DNA of 64,000 nucleotides, taken from assembly GCF_004103755.1 (NCBI RefSeq), contig NZ_CP035283.1:2356001-2420000 (forward strand). Reading direction: 5' to 3'. Below, in pieces: positions 25,558 through 34,216 of this stretch. The translations under genes and the position numbers were made by a program. The notes under the pieces were generated by a model, which saw nothing but the letters and a program-made list of their open reading frames with translations, ran no database searches and had not been told where the DNA came from. Origin of the DNA: Caproiciproducens sp. NJN-50 (lineage in GTDB: Bacteria; Bacillota; Clostridia; Oscillospirales; Acutalibacteraceae). Each line of letters begins with the position of its first letter. Within the stretch, counting starts at the first letter, position 1.

Positions 25558-25731
25558 TCATTTATCATCTTTTTCTGTCGTGCCCGCCTGGGGCAATTCG
25601 ACAAGCTTTATCTCCGGTTCCGGATCTGATATGTACACTTCTTCGACTTCCCGCTGAGCGGAAATCAGCATGTCGATTGCATTCTCCGTTGCACAAAACA
25701 ACTTTTGGTACATATCTTTGTAATCAGGCAA
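25558..25731 (-). CDS. Small hypothetical protein divergent from XRE regulator
   Basis: The product is about 57 residues, helical (YKDMYQKLFCATENAID, ISAQREVEEVY), with an acidic end. TTG 25731 is chosen because GAGGTG is six bases upstream; an ATG at 25752 lies inside a TATAAT box and is unlikely to be translated. A promoter TTGATT-17-TATAAT on this strand contains one XRE operator in its spacer and another upstream, so repression by the divergent XRE protein is likely. Function unknown; a family of similar small proteins lies beside XRE genes in accessory DNA. Confidence 0.6.
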   Translation of the reverse strand: MPDYKDMYQKLFCATENAIDMLISAQREVEEVYISDPEPEIKLVELPQAGTTEKDDK

Positions 25732-25755
25732 GGCTATCACCTCAGAAAGCATTAT

Positions 25756-25795
25756 AACCTATTTCAGGTTGAAAATCAATAACCTAATTCAGGTT
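25756..25795. promoter_or_regulatory. Paired XRE operators AACCT-N5-AGGTT
   Basis: AACCT-ATTTC-AGGTT (25756-25770) and AACCT-AATTC-AGGTT (25781-25795) are near-identical dyads 25 bp apart. On the minus strand the first falls between TTGATT and TATAAT of a good promoter. They sit between two divergent genes, one encoding an XRE protein, which is the obvious ligand. Confidence 0.75.
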
Positions 25796-25823
25796 ATGGG
25801 ATACTAATGCCGAGGTGATTTAC

Positions 25824-26036
25824 GTGTACCAAAGACTTCGAGACCTGCGCGAGGACGCAGATTTGAATCAAATCCAGCTCGCGCGCCTTTTGGAAATGTC
25901 TCAGACTGGCTATTCCAAATATGAAACCGGCGAAAACGACATACCAACGCAGGTTCTTATCAAGCTTGCACGGCTTTATAAGACCAGTGTAGATTATATT
26001 CTTGGCCTCACAAACAATAGAACGCCTTACAAATAA
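25824..26036 (+). CDS. XRE-family transcriptional regulator
   Basis: The 70-aa product is a single helix-turn-helix domain: LRDLREDADLNQIQLARLLE, MSQTGYSKYETGENDIP and LIKLARLYKTSVDYILGLT. GTG 25824 is chosen because CGAGGTG lies six bases upstream; a GTG at 25815 is an alternative. It is preceded by two AACCT-N5-AGGTT operators and probably represses both itself and the divergent small gene. Such compact repressors are typical of phage-like or integrative-element control regions. Confidence 0.85.
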   Translation: MYQRLRDLREDADLNQIQLARLLEMSQTGYSKYETGENDIPTQVLIKLARLYKTSVDYILGLTNNRTPYK

Positions 26037-26286
26037 GTGGTATGGGTCGGATATGATCCGTCTTACCCAGAGCTTCACATAGAGCAAGTTATCTTGGTGC
26101 TGCAATTCTGACGATGCTTTTTTACATAAGTTGTCAGGCAATGCAAAGTCTCATCAATCATGATTGGCTTGTCTCCGCCGTTGAGAATCAGCATCATCTA
26201 TCAATCCCGCATTCGGATCACATAGTAAACGACATACCCGATGTGGACTAACCGTAGCGGCTGTTGCATGTTTTATCGTTCTGTCT

Positions 26287-27399
26287 TTAGAGTTGCTTAT
26301 ATGGATATGTCAGGGCACGGTTTTGGAAAGACAAAATATCTTTATTTAGAATTTTTCCATCTTTTATATCGGTTGCATCTTCTAATACTTTATTATTTGA
26401 TTCCTCAACAATATACGGCAAATAAGGCAGGATTCCGTTTGATATTTCCCAGGATGCGCTGTTCCATAAAAGAGATGGGGTATGATCGACCGCATAATAT
26501 TTGATATTCCCAATTTTAAAAATCGGATCGGAAAAGCTTGTCGGACGCGCAAAGCTGAACCCCATTCCCAATGAACAGCTTATATCAATGATCAGGCATG
26601 TCTTTTTAAATTTTTGAATATCGTTTTTCCCAACGTAAATATCCGGATGATTAGGATTCTGCAGGACGCCGTTTACAATGACGTCCTTATCTACCAGCTC
26701 ATCAGCAAAAGGCGTTTTATCTCCGTCATAACCTATGACTTCGATTCGTCCTGCCCCGTTTTTAGTTATTTGCCGATACTGGATTCCCGGTATTTTATCG
26801 ACGGTCAAATAGGACGGCCGGCGGGTGTACACCGTGATATCGCTGAATCCATGCCCCTGTAAAGCATAGAGAGCGCCCCTGCTGGCAGAACCCATGCTGA
26901 TAACGGCTACCTTTCGCTTCGGCCCATAGCCGCCGTCTATTCCCGTCAGTTGAAGGGCGTGCTGAACGCCGCAGTATCCGGCCATCTCATTGTTTCTATA
27001 AAATATATGGGTTAGATCGCGTTCTCCCTGATGATACATATTTTCCCACGCTATGAGTGTCAGCTTTTTATCTATGGCATACTGAGTGATGATACTCTGT
27101 TGGACACTGTGCAGCCATCCCCACACGAGGGAATCCTCCTGCATCTCTTCAAAATCTTCCGGAACAGGTTTTGTAATTAATATTGCCTGACAAACATGAA
27201 AAAGCTTTTCGCGTTCTATCAAACGGTTTCCGGTCAGCAGAGATATTCTCTCATCGTCCATACCGAACGGAACGCCATATCCCATTTCAAAGAATAAATG
27301 CTTCCTTGTTTCCACCGGGATCCAACTAATTTGATCCGGGTGGATGGGAACCCTTTTTTCATGCTCTTTCTTTGAAGTGCCGATTACTGCAATATCCAT
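26287..27399 (-). CDS. ceo: N5-(carboxyethyl)ornithine synthase
   Basis: The 370-aa protein resembles lactococcal CEO synthase, which reductively condenses pyruvate with the side-chain amine of ornithine or lysine using NADPH. The fold is that of alanine dehydrogenase/transhydrogenase: N-terminal MDIAVIGTSKKEHEKRVPIH, a nucleotide-binding block KVAVISMGSASRGALYALQG, and later LIIDISCSLGMGFSFARP. It stands alone between the mobile segment and a glycan cluster. The product is an unusual amino acid of unclear physiological use in most carriers. Confidence 0.85.
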   Translation of the reverse strand: MDIAVIGTSKKEHEKRVPIHPDQISWIPVETRKHLFFEMGYGVPFGMDDERISLLTGNRLIEREKLFHVCQAILITKPVPEDFEEMQEDSLVWGWLHSVQQSIITQYAIDKKLTLIAWENMYHQGERDLTHIFYRNNEMAGYCGVQHALQLTGIDGGYGPKRKVAVISMGSASRGALYALQGHGFSDITVYTRRPSYLTVDKIPGIQYRQITKNGAGRIEVIGYDGDKTPFADELVDKDVIVNGVLQNPNHPDIYVGKNDIQKFKKTCLIIDISCSLGMGFSFARPTSFSDPIFKIGNIKYYAVDHTPSLLWNSASWEISNGILPYLPYIVEESNNKVLEDATDIKDGKILNKDILSFQNRALTYPYKQL

Positions 27400-27522
27400 A
27401 TTTACGTCCTCACAGTCATACTTTTTAATATATTATCATTATCCCCAAAAACAAAGGATTCATGGCGGTGTGAAGAGGATTATTATCGGTGCAAAACTTT
27501 GAAAGAGCCCTGCGAAATATTC

Positions 27523-27558
27523 AAAAAAGAAGCCCACAATAGCATTGGCTTCTTTTTG
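27523..27558. terminator. Terminator of the glycan operon
   Basis: AAAAAAGAAGCC (27523-27534) pairs with GGCTTCTTTTT (27547-27557) across a 12-base loop. Read leftward it ends the operon whose last gene stops at 27615. Confidence 0.8.
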
Positions 27559-27614
27559 ACGTATGTACCTGATATCCGCTGCCGAACGGATGGCAAGAAA
27601 GCCGGATGGGAAAA

Positions 27615-28649
27615 TCATTTGGAATGCGTTTTCATTGCCAGATAAGCGATCCAAAAGGATACGACACTTTCGGCTCCCTGGTTCAGGTTCAATCCGTCCG
27701 GTTCCACTCCATCGTAACAGCCGCCTGTTTCCCGATCAAGCAGGCACAGCTTTTCCGAATTGTTGCCGCGGTACCAGGAAAAGCATGTTTCAGCCCTGCC
27801 GAGAAATTTTTTATCCCTGGAGACCGCATAGGCCTCAAGGAACGCAAGCGTCATTTCGCAGGCTTCTACGGGCTGTTCGTCAAACCCTGCCGGCTCCTCA
27901 CCTTTTTGAAGCCAGCCATTGCAGCCGATCGGTTTAAAATAATCCTTCGTGAACGTCACGCTTTGCAGAAAATCCAGACTTTGAAATCCGATTTCCCGAA
28001 ATCGTTTTTCCTTTGTAATTCGATAAGCGACAAACATTGCCCACGGCAGCGTTGCATTGCAGTAGGTCATGCTGTCTTCAAACCAGTGCCAGTCGTTATT
28101 GTTATGAAGATCATACTGTTTGGCGAGGGAAACTGCCAAATTAGAAACAGAATCATCGTAGCCTTCTCCGCCGCCAAGACATCCCAGCCCGATGACCGCG
28201 TAGGCCTTTGCTCTGGGGGAAATGAGTTTCAGGCAATTGGGCAGGGCCTGCTCAATTACTTTCTCAAGGGTGCTTTTCACGTTTTGCGGAGTGGCGGAAT
28301 TGTCAAATGCGTAGCACAAAGCCCACAGGCAGCGCCCAAAACAGTCCTCGGAACCTTCTTCTTCCAGAAATTCACGGTTGTAACCCATGAAATTCCGGAA
28401 GGTTCCGCCCGCGTTCTGAGCATGGCACAGGAAAGCAGCATACCTGTAGATTAATTTTTCAAATTTTTTTCCGCCGTATCGATCATACAGGCCCACGGCC
28501 ATGATCAGCGCTCTGGCATTGTCGTCGGACGTATATCCCTCTGAGAGATTGGGAACGCCGTAGGTGGAGTGCTGCAGCATCCCGGTGTCGTCGGTCATAT
28601 GGAAAATATGATCTGTCTTGATTGCAGTCAAACGATCGCTTCTATTCAT
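27615..28649 (-). CDS. Glycosidase/epimerase-like alpha/alpha-toroid protein
   Basis: The 344-aa soluble protein appears built of helical hairpins with aromatic and acidic motifs: SEGYTSDDNARALIMAV, SEDCFGRCLWALCYA, DWHWFEDSMTYCNATLPWAM, DEQPVEACEMTLAFLEA and GAESVVSFW. Proteins of this type accompany GT4 glycosyltransferases and GH130 enzymes in bacterial glycan clusters and are sometimes fused to them. Its ATG overlaps the GT4 stop by four bases. Catalytic activity is not established; a role in making or trimming a mannan-like glycan is inferred. Confidence 0.7.
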   Translation of the reverse strand: MNRSDRLTAIKTDHIFHMTDDTGMLQHSTYGVPNLSEGYTSDDNARALIMAVGLYDRYGGKKFEKLIYRYAAFLCHAQNAGGTFRNFMGYNREFLEEEGSEDCFGRCLWALCYAFDNSATPQNVKSTLEKVIEQALPNCLKLISPRAKAYAVIGLGCLGGGEGYDDSVSNLAVSLAKQYDLHNNNDWHWFEDSMTYCNATLPWAMFVAYRITKEKRFREIGFQSLDFLQSVTFTKDYFKPIGCNGWLQKGEEPAGFDEQPVEACEMTLAFLEAYAVSRDKKFLGRAETCFSWYRGNNSEKLCLLDRETGGCYDGVEPDGLNLNQGAESVVSFWIAYLAMKTHSK

Positions 28650-29818
28650 GCGGTGACCGCCAAGCTGTCATGTTGCTGCAGGACGTCGGCAAACAGGTTT
28701 TTATATTGCTGCGCCACATGCCCCCACAGCATCGTCTTGCCGGTTTCCAATGTCTTCTGTTCCATCCGTCTCTTTTCCTCCGGATGGCCGATCACATATC
28801 CGATGCAGCTTGCAATCGATTCCGGGTCCCTGAATTTTGCAAGCAGCCCCCTCCCCTCCGACAGCATTTCATTTGCGTAGCTGTAGGGCGTTGAAACAAT
28901 GACGCGGCCGCACCCGACGGCGTAGGCCAGCGTCCCACTCACCGCCTGATCTTTGTCGAGATAGGGGGTCAGATAAAGATCGGAGAACTTCAGATAGCGG
29001 ATGATCTCCTCTTTTGAGAGATACTTGTTTACAAACCGGACATTGTCTGCGATGCCAAGCTTTTCTACCAGCGCCTCCAGGGATTTCCGATAATTCTCCC
29101 CGGACGTCTTTTTGACCGCGGGATGGGTCTGCCCCAGGATGAGATAGAGTACGTTCGGATCGTCCTTTGCCACCTTTGCGATGGCCTCCACCCCGTATTC
29201 CAGACCTTTTCCCGGTCCTAGAAGCCCGAACGTGCTGATTACAAACCGCTTTTCCAGTTTGTTCTCCGTTTTCAGATTTTCTCTGGATTTCATCGGCATA
29301 TCGGGTACGCCGTGGTTGATGACTGCTATTTTGGATGGCTCAATGCCGTAAGCATCCTTTAAAATGTCCACCGTGTTATGCGCCATGGTAATGACTCTTT
29401 CTCCCTTTTCTCCAAGGGCATGCAGGATATGCCGCTGTTCCGTGTTCGGCAGCGGGAGCACGGTATGCAGCGTCGTCACAAATGGAATTTTCAGGGCATT
29501 GACCAAGTCGAGCAAATATTCGCCCCATTTGCCGCCATAGATACCGTACTCGTGCTCGATCACTAAAAGCTCAATCCCCGAATGATTCAGCCTTTCCGCC
29601 ATTTTTCTATAATTGTCTTTGTTGTTTTGGGCAAGCTCCAGCATGACCCTGCCGTCGTACCGAAAACTTTTGTCGCTGACGGCGACGATCCTGCATTGGC
29701 TTGTCGCAGGGATCTTGCTCAACTGCATCACGAGATCCTGCGTAAACGTTGCAAGCCCGCATTCCCTTGGGGGATATGTGCTTAAAAAGGCTATGTTCAT
29801 CGGTGTTTCAGAAATCAT
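28646..29818 (-). CDS. Glycosyltransferase family 4
   Basis: The 390-aa GT-B glycosyltransferase starts near MNIAFLSTYPPRECGLATFT, has donor-site elements such as TFGLLGPGKGLEYGVEAIAK, and ends with the retaining-GT4 E-x7-E region around SGTLAYAVGCGRVIVSTPYS. ATG 29818 has AAGGAGTG six bases upstream; the frame continues further upstream without a better site. It lies after a sugar-nucleotide transferase in the same operon, so it probably uses that nucleotide sugar. Acceptor unknown. Confidence 0.87.
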   Translation of the reverse strand: MISETPMNIAFLSTYPPRECGLATFTQDLVMQLSKIPATSQCRIVAVSDKSFRYDGRVMLELAQNNKDNYRKMAERLNHSGIELLVIEHEYGIYGGKWGEYLLDLVNALKIPFVTTLHTVLPLPNTEQRHILHALGEKGERVITMAHNTVDILKDAYGIEPSKIAVINHGVPDMPMKSRENLKTENKLEKRFVISTFGLLGPGKGLEYGVEAIAKVAKDDPNVLYLILGQTHPAVKKTSGENYRKSLEALVEKLGIADNVRFVNKYLSKEEIIRYLKFSDLYLTPYLDKDQAVSGTLAYAVGCGRVIVSTPYSYANEMLSEGRGLLAKFRDPESIASCIGYVIGHPEEKRRMEQKTLETGKTMLWGHVAQQYKNLFADVLQQHDSLAVTA

Positions 29819-29856
29819 GACAATCACTCCTTCCGTGTCTTCGTCATCTAAAACGA

Positions 29857-30894
29857 TTACCACCCGACGCTTTCACTCACGGTGAAAGCCGTATCACTGT
29901 GAATGGTACCATCCTTGACGTTACAGTTCGAAGCAACGACTGCGCCTTTTAATTTTGCGTAAGTTCCTATATCCACGTTGTCCCAGAGGATGCTGTCAGC
30001 CACGCTGCCGCCCGTGTGGACCCAGACATGATCCCCGATCACCGCATCCGGCCCGATTGTGGTGTACGCCCCGATTTTGACATGATTGCCGATATAAACG
30101 GGACCGATGATCTTGGCGGTGGAGTCTATCATGGATTTGCCGTCTTTGATTACGCTTTGGTTGTTGAAATCCAGGTTTTCTATCAGGCATTTCCCGGCCA
30201 TGATGTCTTCGTGCGTCTGCAGATATTTTTCAGGCGTGCCAATATCCATCCAGTAAGAGCCGCTTTTATAAACAGCCACCTTGCTTCCGCTTCGCAAAAG
30301 CGCGGGGAAAGTCTCCCGTTCCACCGATACCGGGCGGCCTTCCGGAATCCCCCTGAGCACTTCGGGCTCCATCACATAAACTCCAGCGTTGATGTAATTA
30401 GATCTGATTTCCTCCGCCCTCGGCTTCTCGGTAAAAGATGTGGCATAGCCGTTCTCATCCTGTTCAATCACGCCATAGGCAGAGGGATTGTCCACCTGGG
30501 TGACGGCGATCGTCACAGCAGCGGATCTTGACTGATGAAATGTCACAAGCTCCATAAAATCCATGCTACAAAGGATATCTGCATTGAACACTAAAAACGT
30601 GTCGTCAAACAAATCCCCGGCTTTCTTGATGGCGCCGCCCGTTCCCAGCGGGAGGTCCTCGCAGATATACTCTATTTTTAATCCGAATTTACTTCCGTCG
30701 CCAAAATATTCCCTGATATACCGGGACTTGTAACAGGTGCTGATCACGATTTCACGGATTCCGCACTTTTTGAGATTCTCCATGTTCCGCTCAAGCAAAG
30801 GCCTGTTCATAATTGGAACCATCGGTTTGGGGATCTCATCGGTTAAAGGCTTCAGCCTCGTTCCCATTCCTCCCGCTAAAAATAATGCTTTCAT
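29857..30894 (-). CDS. Sugar-1-phosphate nucleotidyltransferase (GDP-mannose pyrophosphorylase-like)
   Basis: The 345-aa enzyme has the N-terminal signature LAGGMGTRLKPLTDEIPKPM, the LPLGTGGAI and VFNADILC motifs, and YINAGVYVMEPEVL. From about residue 255 it shows left-handed beta-helix repeats (IIGPVYIGNHVKIGAYTTIG). This matches mannose-1-phosphate guanylyltransferase or glucose-1-phosphate nucleotidyltransferase; next to a GH130 gene the mannose version is favoured. It supplies activated sugar for the downstream GT4. Confidence 0.85.
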   Translation of the reverse strand: MKALFLAGGMGTRLKPLTDEIPKPMVPIMNRPLLERNMENLKKCGIREIVISTCYKSRYIREYFGDGSKFGLKIEYICEDLPLGTGGAIKKAGDLFDDTFLVFNADILCSMDFMELVTFHQSRSAAVTIAVTQVDNPSAYGVIEQDENGYATSFTEKPRAEEIRSNYINAGVYVMEPEVLRGIPEGRPVSVERETFPALLRSGSKVAVYKSGSYWMDIGTPEKYLQTHEDIMAGKCLIENLDFNNQSVIKDGKSMIDSTAKIIGPVYIGNHVKIGAYTTIGPDAVIGDHVWVHTGGSVADSILWDNVDIGTYAKLKGAVVASNCNVKDGTIHSDTAFTVSESVGW

Positions 30895-31011
30895 GTTTCC
30901 CTTTCTCTAAAGAAGATTACTGCCCGGAAGAATTTCACTTCTACCAGCCGGGCATGTTCCATCCCGGGATTTACGATTATGCATGCAGGATTCCACATGC
31001 ATTTATAAAAA

Positions 31012-31050
31012 GCCGAGCCTGTTTTTACTTTCAGCAAAACAGGCTCGGCG
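31012..31050 (-). terminator. Terminator between GH130 and nucleotidyltransferase genes
   Basis: GCCGAGCCTGTTTT pairs with AAAACAGGCTCGGC around a nine-base loop. Read leftward it follows the GH130 stop closely and has a short T-run, so it may separate or attenuate the downstream genes. A second small GC hairpin lies at about 30924-30953. Confidence 0.75.
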
Positions 31051-31075
31051 TAATATAATATTTAATTATATCTTC

Positions 31076-32062
31076 CTATTTCACTTCCGGACAGGATTCG
31101 ATATACTGAAGCAAATCGCTCAAATCCGCTGTGGCAAGAGCGATGCAGGTATCTGCGGCGCCGTAATACATCCTGACTTTTTCCGTAGCCGGGTCCAGCA
31201 GCCATCCGCAGGGAAATACCGCTCCGCCCACGTCTCCCTCTTTCTCATAAGTCGTCTGCGGCCCGAAGATCCACTCGTCGCTTCTTCGCAGAATCCGAAA
31301 AGGGTTTTCCCGGTCAAGGAGCGCCAGGCCCAAGCGGTAGATGGCCCCTGCGGCAGTCTGCCTCATGCCATGATACAGAATCAGCCAGCCATCCGGGGTT
31401 TCAAGCGGCTGTGCGCTTAGTCCGACCTTATTGGCATCCCACCAGGCACCTGCGCGCGCAGGAATCAGCACCTTGTGGTCTCCCCAATGTTTCAGGTCCT
31501 TTGAACTCGACGCCCAGATATGCATCCCCGGTTCCCCGCTTACCATAATCGGTCTGTGAATCAGAATCCATTTTCCGTTTATCCTTCTTGGGAATAAAGC
31601 GGCATCTTTATCCTCAGGGGGCAGGAGAGGGCCCATTCTCTCAAATTCAGCAAAGTCTTTCGTCAGCGCGAGAGAAACCATTGGCCCGGATTTTGAAAAC
31701 GCGGTATAGGTAATTCCCCATCTGTCTAATTCCTCAAGCCGCGTAATCCGTGGATCCTCAACACCCCAAGCTTCCTCGGGATGGTTCTCCGGGTCCGCCT
31801 CGAAAGTCGGCTGCTTGTCGATCATCCAGTTGACGATGCCGCTTTCACTGACCGCTTTCGTAAAATGGGAAAAACCTCTCCGGTCCTCCACACGCGCAAG
31901 CAGCAATATCTTATTTTGAAAAGATGTAACCGCCGGATTGAATACCGTATTGGCCGGATACGGCCAATCCTTGGCTGATAAAATCGGATTGGACGGGTAA
32001 CGGACAAATAAGTCCTGATATGTATTGTCGTAGCTTTTCAGCCTGGTTACAAAATGTTGCAA
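31076..32062 (-). CDS. Glycoside hydrolase family 130 (mannoside phosphorylase/hydrolase)
   Basis: The 328-aa five-bladed beta-propeller enzyme has the GH130 signature AWGVEDPRITRLEE with the likely catalytic Asp, NTVFNPAVTSF near the start, and FPRRINGKWILIHRPI. GH130 members phosphorolyse or hydrolyse beta-1,4- or beta-1,2-mannosides. It heads the leftward glycan cluster (nucleotidyltransferase, GT4, toroid protein), which suggests turnover of a mannose-containing oligosaccharide made by the neighbours. Linkage specificity is not decided here. Confidence 0.88.
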   Translation of the reverse strand: MQHFVTRLKSYDNTYQDLFVRYPSNPILSAKDWPYPANTVFNPAVTSFQNKILLLARVEDRRGFSHFTKAVSESGIVNWMIDKQPTFEADPENHPEEAWGVEDPRITRLEELDRWGITYTAFSKSGPMVSLALTKDFAEFERMGPLLPPEDKDAALFPRRINGKWILIHRPIMVSGEPGMHIWASSSKDLKHWGDHKVLIPARAGAWWDANKVGLSAQPLETPDGWLILYHGMRQTAAGAIYRLGLALLDRENPFRILRRSDEWIFGPQTTYEKEGDVGGAVFPCGWLLDPATEKVRMYYGAADTCIALATADLSDLLQYIESCPEVK

Positions 32063-32273
32063 TAAAACGCCATTCTTTCTGAAAAATCAATTTGATAAAG
32101 TGAAATGTCAAGTAATATTTGCTACCAATGACGTCCTCTTCCCTCTGCAACGGTACCAAAATATTCAACTTCTTATAAGTTCATTATACCACTTGGTTTA
32201 CATAATACAAGCAAATTCCAATATTTATTTTTTTTGGAAATATTTTCATCGGATTTTAAAGACAAATTGCCGT
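32063..32273. other. AT-rich intergenic promoter region
   Basis: About 210 bases separate the GH130 start from the DUF6320-like gene end. The sequence is AT-rich; on the minus strand TTGACA (32114-32109) could be a -35 box for GH130. No gene is seen. Confidence 0.4.
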
Positions 32274-32939
32274 CTATAAATGAAATCTTCGTTGGATCTC
32301 CGCGAACAGGGCCTTTCCCTCAAAAAGCAATAATGCGGCCAAAAAAATTATGGTCGAAGCAAAACAGATCGCGGACGGAATCATCACCGCGACCTTTCCC
32401 ATCACCAATAAAATAAAAGATAAAATGCCGAACACACAGTCGATGATCAGATAGAAAATATAGCTCTGAATATCGAGCTTTCTGGCTCTCGCAATCACAG
32501 ACATTGCCACCATGGCGCTGGTGCAAAGGATGGGAAGCACATAGTTCAGCGACCAGCCCTGAAAACCTGTGAACCGGTCCCAGACGTAAGCCAAAATGGA
32601 AAGCACGCCTACCTGCCATAAAATGGTTTTCGGAATATTTTTTCTTTTTTTCAGCACCAGTATGAGGGAGATCCAGAAGCTGCCGATCCCGCCGATCACA
32701 AACAGAAACCACCACCCGCCGGACGGAAGGACCAGATTGACTGCCGTACAGACCGCCGCCGCGGCGATTGAGCAAAATGACAGCCAAACCATCAGCGCAT
32801 GCTCGGCGTCCGTATGCAGCGGGATCGTTGGAAATACGTTCCCGTTTTCATCCGCTTCCCCTGAAAGGTCGCCCTGACACAGGGGGCAGCGCCGATAGCT
32901 TCCCGGTAAACGGACCCTGCAGTTCTTACAGTACAGCAT
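32274..32939 (-). CDS. Zinc-ribbon membrane protein (DUF6320-like)
   Basis: The 221-aa protein starts with a four-cysteine zinc ribbon (YCKNCRVRLPGSYRRCPLC) followed by about six membrane segments from residue 48 onward. It resembles proteins annotated DUF6320 in Clostridia. It overlaps the upstream acyltransferase-like gene by 14 bases and completes a three-gene leftward operon with an alpha/beta hydrolase. The ribbon is probably cytoplasmic. Function unknown; context suggests lipid or ester metabolism at the membrane. Confidence 0.75.
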   Translation of the reverse strand: MLYCKNCRVRLPGSYRRCPLCQGDLSGEADENGNVFPTIPLHTDAEHALMVWLSFCSIAAAAVCTAVNLVLPSGGWWFLFVIGGIGSFWISLILVLKKRKNIPKTILWQVGVLSILAYVWDRFTGFQGWSLNYVLPILCTSAMVAMSVIARARKLDIQSYIFYLIIDCVFGILSFILLVMGKVAVMIPSAICFASTIIFLAALLLFEGKALFAEIQRRFHL

Positions 32940-34215
32940 CGGCCTCTTCTTCCTCCGACTGTTCTAAATTAGAGTTAATTTCAATATCGAGTCCAAGCTC
33001 CGCCAGGCGATGGAAAAAGCATCGCGGAAGATCGGTGCTCTCCAATTGTGAGGAGTAGCTGATCGCCAGCGCATCCCCGAAGGAGCAAAGGCAGATCTGC
33101 GGATGTCCGGTGCCCACAAAAGCGTCGAAAAGGCGGATGAAACCGGCCATTTCCGGCGGCATCGATATTTTGCCGATATTTGAGAGTGCGGCCGTATCTT
33201 CCCGTTCCGCCCGCCACCCGGCAAATCTCAGGCAGGGAATCTTGGCTTCCAGCGGAATGGCCCTGATCACAAAATTGTTTTCAAGGGAAGCGTATCGGTT
33301 GATGATTTCCAGCATATTTTCCGGGACCAGCAGTTCTTTGAAAGAGCTGCGGACTTTTGCAAGCACTTCGGGGAAAGAGGCGCCCGACCCTTTGAAATCA
33401 TAGCTGATATGGATGATCCCAAAGAAATTCCGGGCCGTCTGCGTCGGGAAAAATTGTCTTAAATTCACCGGGACAGTGATGGCCACAGGTTTCAGCCGGT
33501 CTCTGACGGCCATGCCGTCGTTGATGGAACAAAGCAGAATCGCCGTCAGGAATTCACTCATGGAGGCGCGGCATTCATGGGCATTTTTCAGGACGGCTTT
33601 CGTCGAAAGAACGCCTTCGACGATCCCGATGCGGTGATCCGGGAGATGCGCCCCTCTCAGGCGATAGGCGTGATTTGCCTTCTCACGCCGAACTTTTTTA
33701 TCCTTGTCATAATATTGCTCGAAAGCATCCTGCCGGATCTGTTCCTGCGAAGAAGCGCGCCCGTCAAGCTGAAGCTCTCCTCCGGCGCAATCCGGATGTT
33801 TTTCTGCTAAGTAGAAATAAACAAGGGTGCGCAGGAACTGCACGGCTCCCACGCCGTCTGTCAGGGCGTGGAAAACCTCCAGGTTAATCCGCTTTTTGTA
33901 ATAACAAACACGGAAAAGCAGCCCCGGCCGGTCTGCGCTGTAGAGAGGGGCGCAGGGAGATTCGTTTTCCTCTTTCACAATCGGGCGCTGTTGGCTTTCT
34001 TCGAGATAATACCAGAACATCCCTCTTTTTAAAATGGATTTGTAGAACGGAAACCGCACAATCGTCCGGTCCAAAGCATGCTGAAGGACTTGCGGGTCCA
34101 CCGTCTCATACAGCTCGCAGGTAAAGCGGAACACGTTGGAATCATGTTTCGAGCTGGTTGGGGGGAAGATTTTGGCGGCATTGTCCAAACGGCTCCACTT
34201 TTGAATCACCTTCAT
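32926..34215 (-). CDS. Condensation/acyltransferase-like protein (PapA/alcohol acetyltransferase type)
   Basis: The 429-aa protein has the HxxxDG motif of CoA-dependent or carrier-protein-dependent acyltransferases in VFHALTDGVG (about residue 125) and an N-terminal LDNAAKIFPP that recurs in this family. A later PVNLRQFFPTQTARNFFG corresponds to the structural motif after the bridge region. It lies one base after the hydrolase stop and overlaps the DUF6320-like gene, indicating a tight operon. It probably forms an ester or amide; acceptor and donor are unknown. Confidence 0.78.
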   Translation of the reverse strand: MKVIQKWSRLDNAAKIFPPTSSKHDSNVFRFTCELYETVDPQVLQHALDRTIVRFPFYKSILKRGMFWYYLEESQQRPIVKEENESPCAPLYSADRPGLLFRVCYYKKRINLEVFHALTDGVGAVQFLRTLVYFYLAEKHPDCAGGELQLDGRASSQEQIRQDAFEQYYDKDKKVRREKANHAYRLRGAHLPDHRIGIVEGVLSTKAVLKNAHECRASMSEFLTAILLCSINDGMAVRDRLKPVAITVPVNLRQFFPTQTARNFFGIIHISYDFKGSGASFPEVLAKVRSSFKELLVPENMLEIINRYASLENNFVIRAIPLEAKIPCLRFAGWRAEREDTAALSNIGKISMPPEMAGFIRLFDAFVGTGHPQICLCSFGDALAISYSSQLESTDLPRCFFHRLAELGLDIEINSNLEQSEEEEADAVL

Positions 34216-34216
34216 G

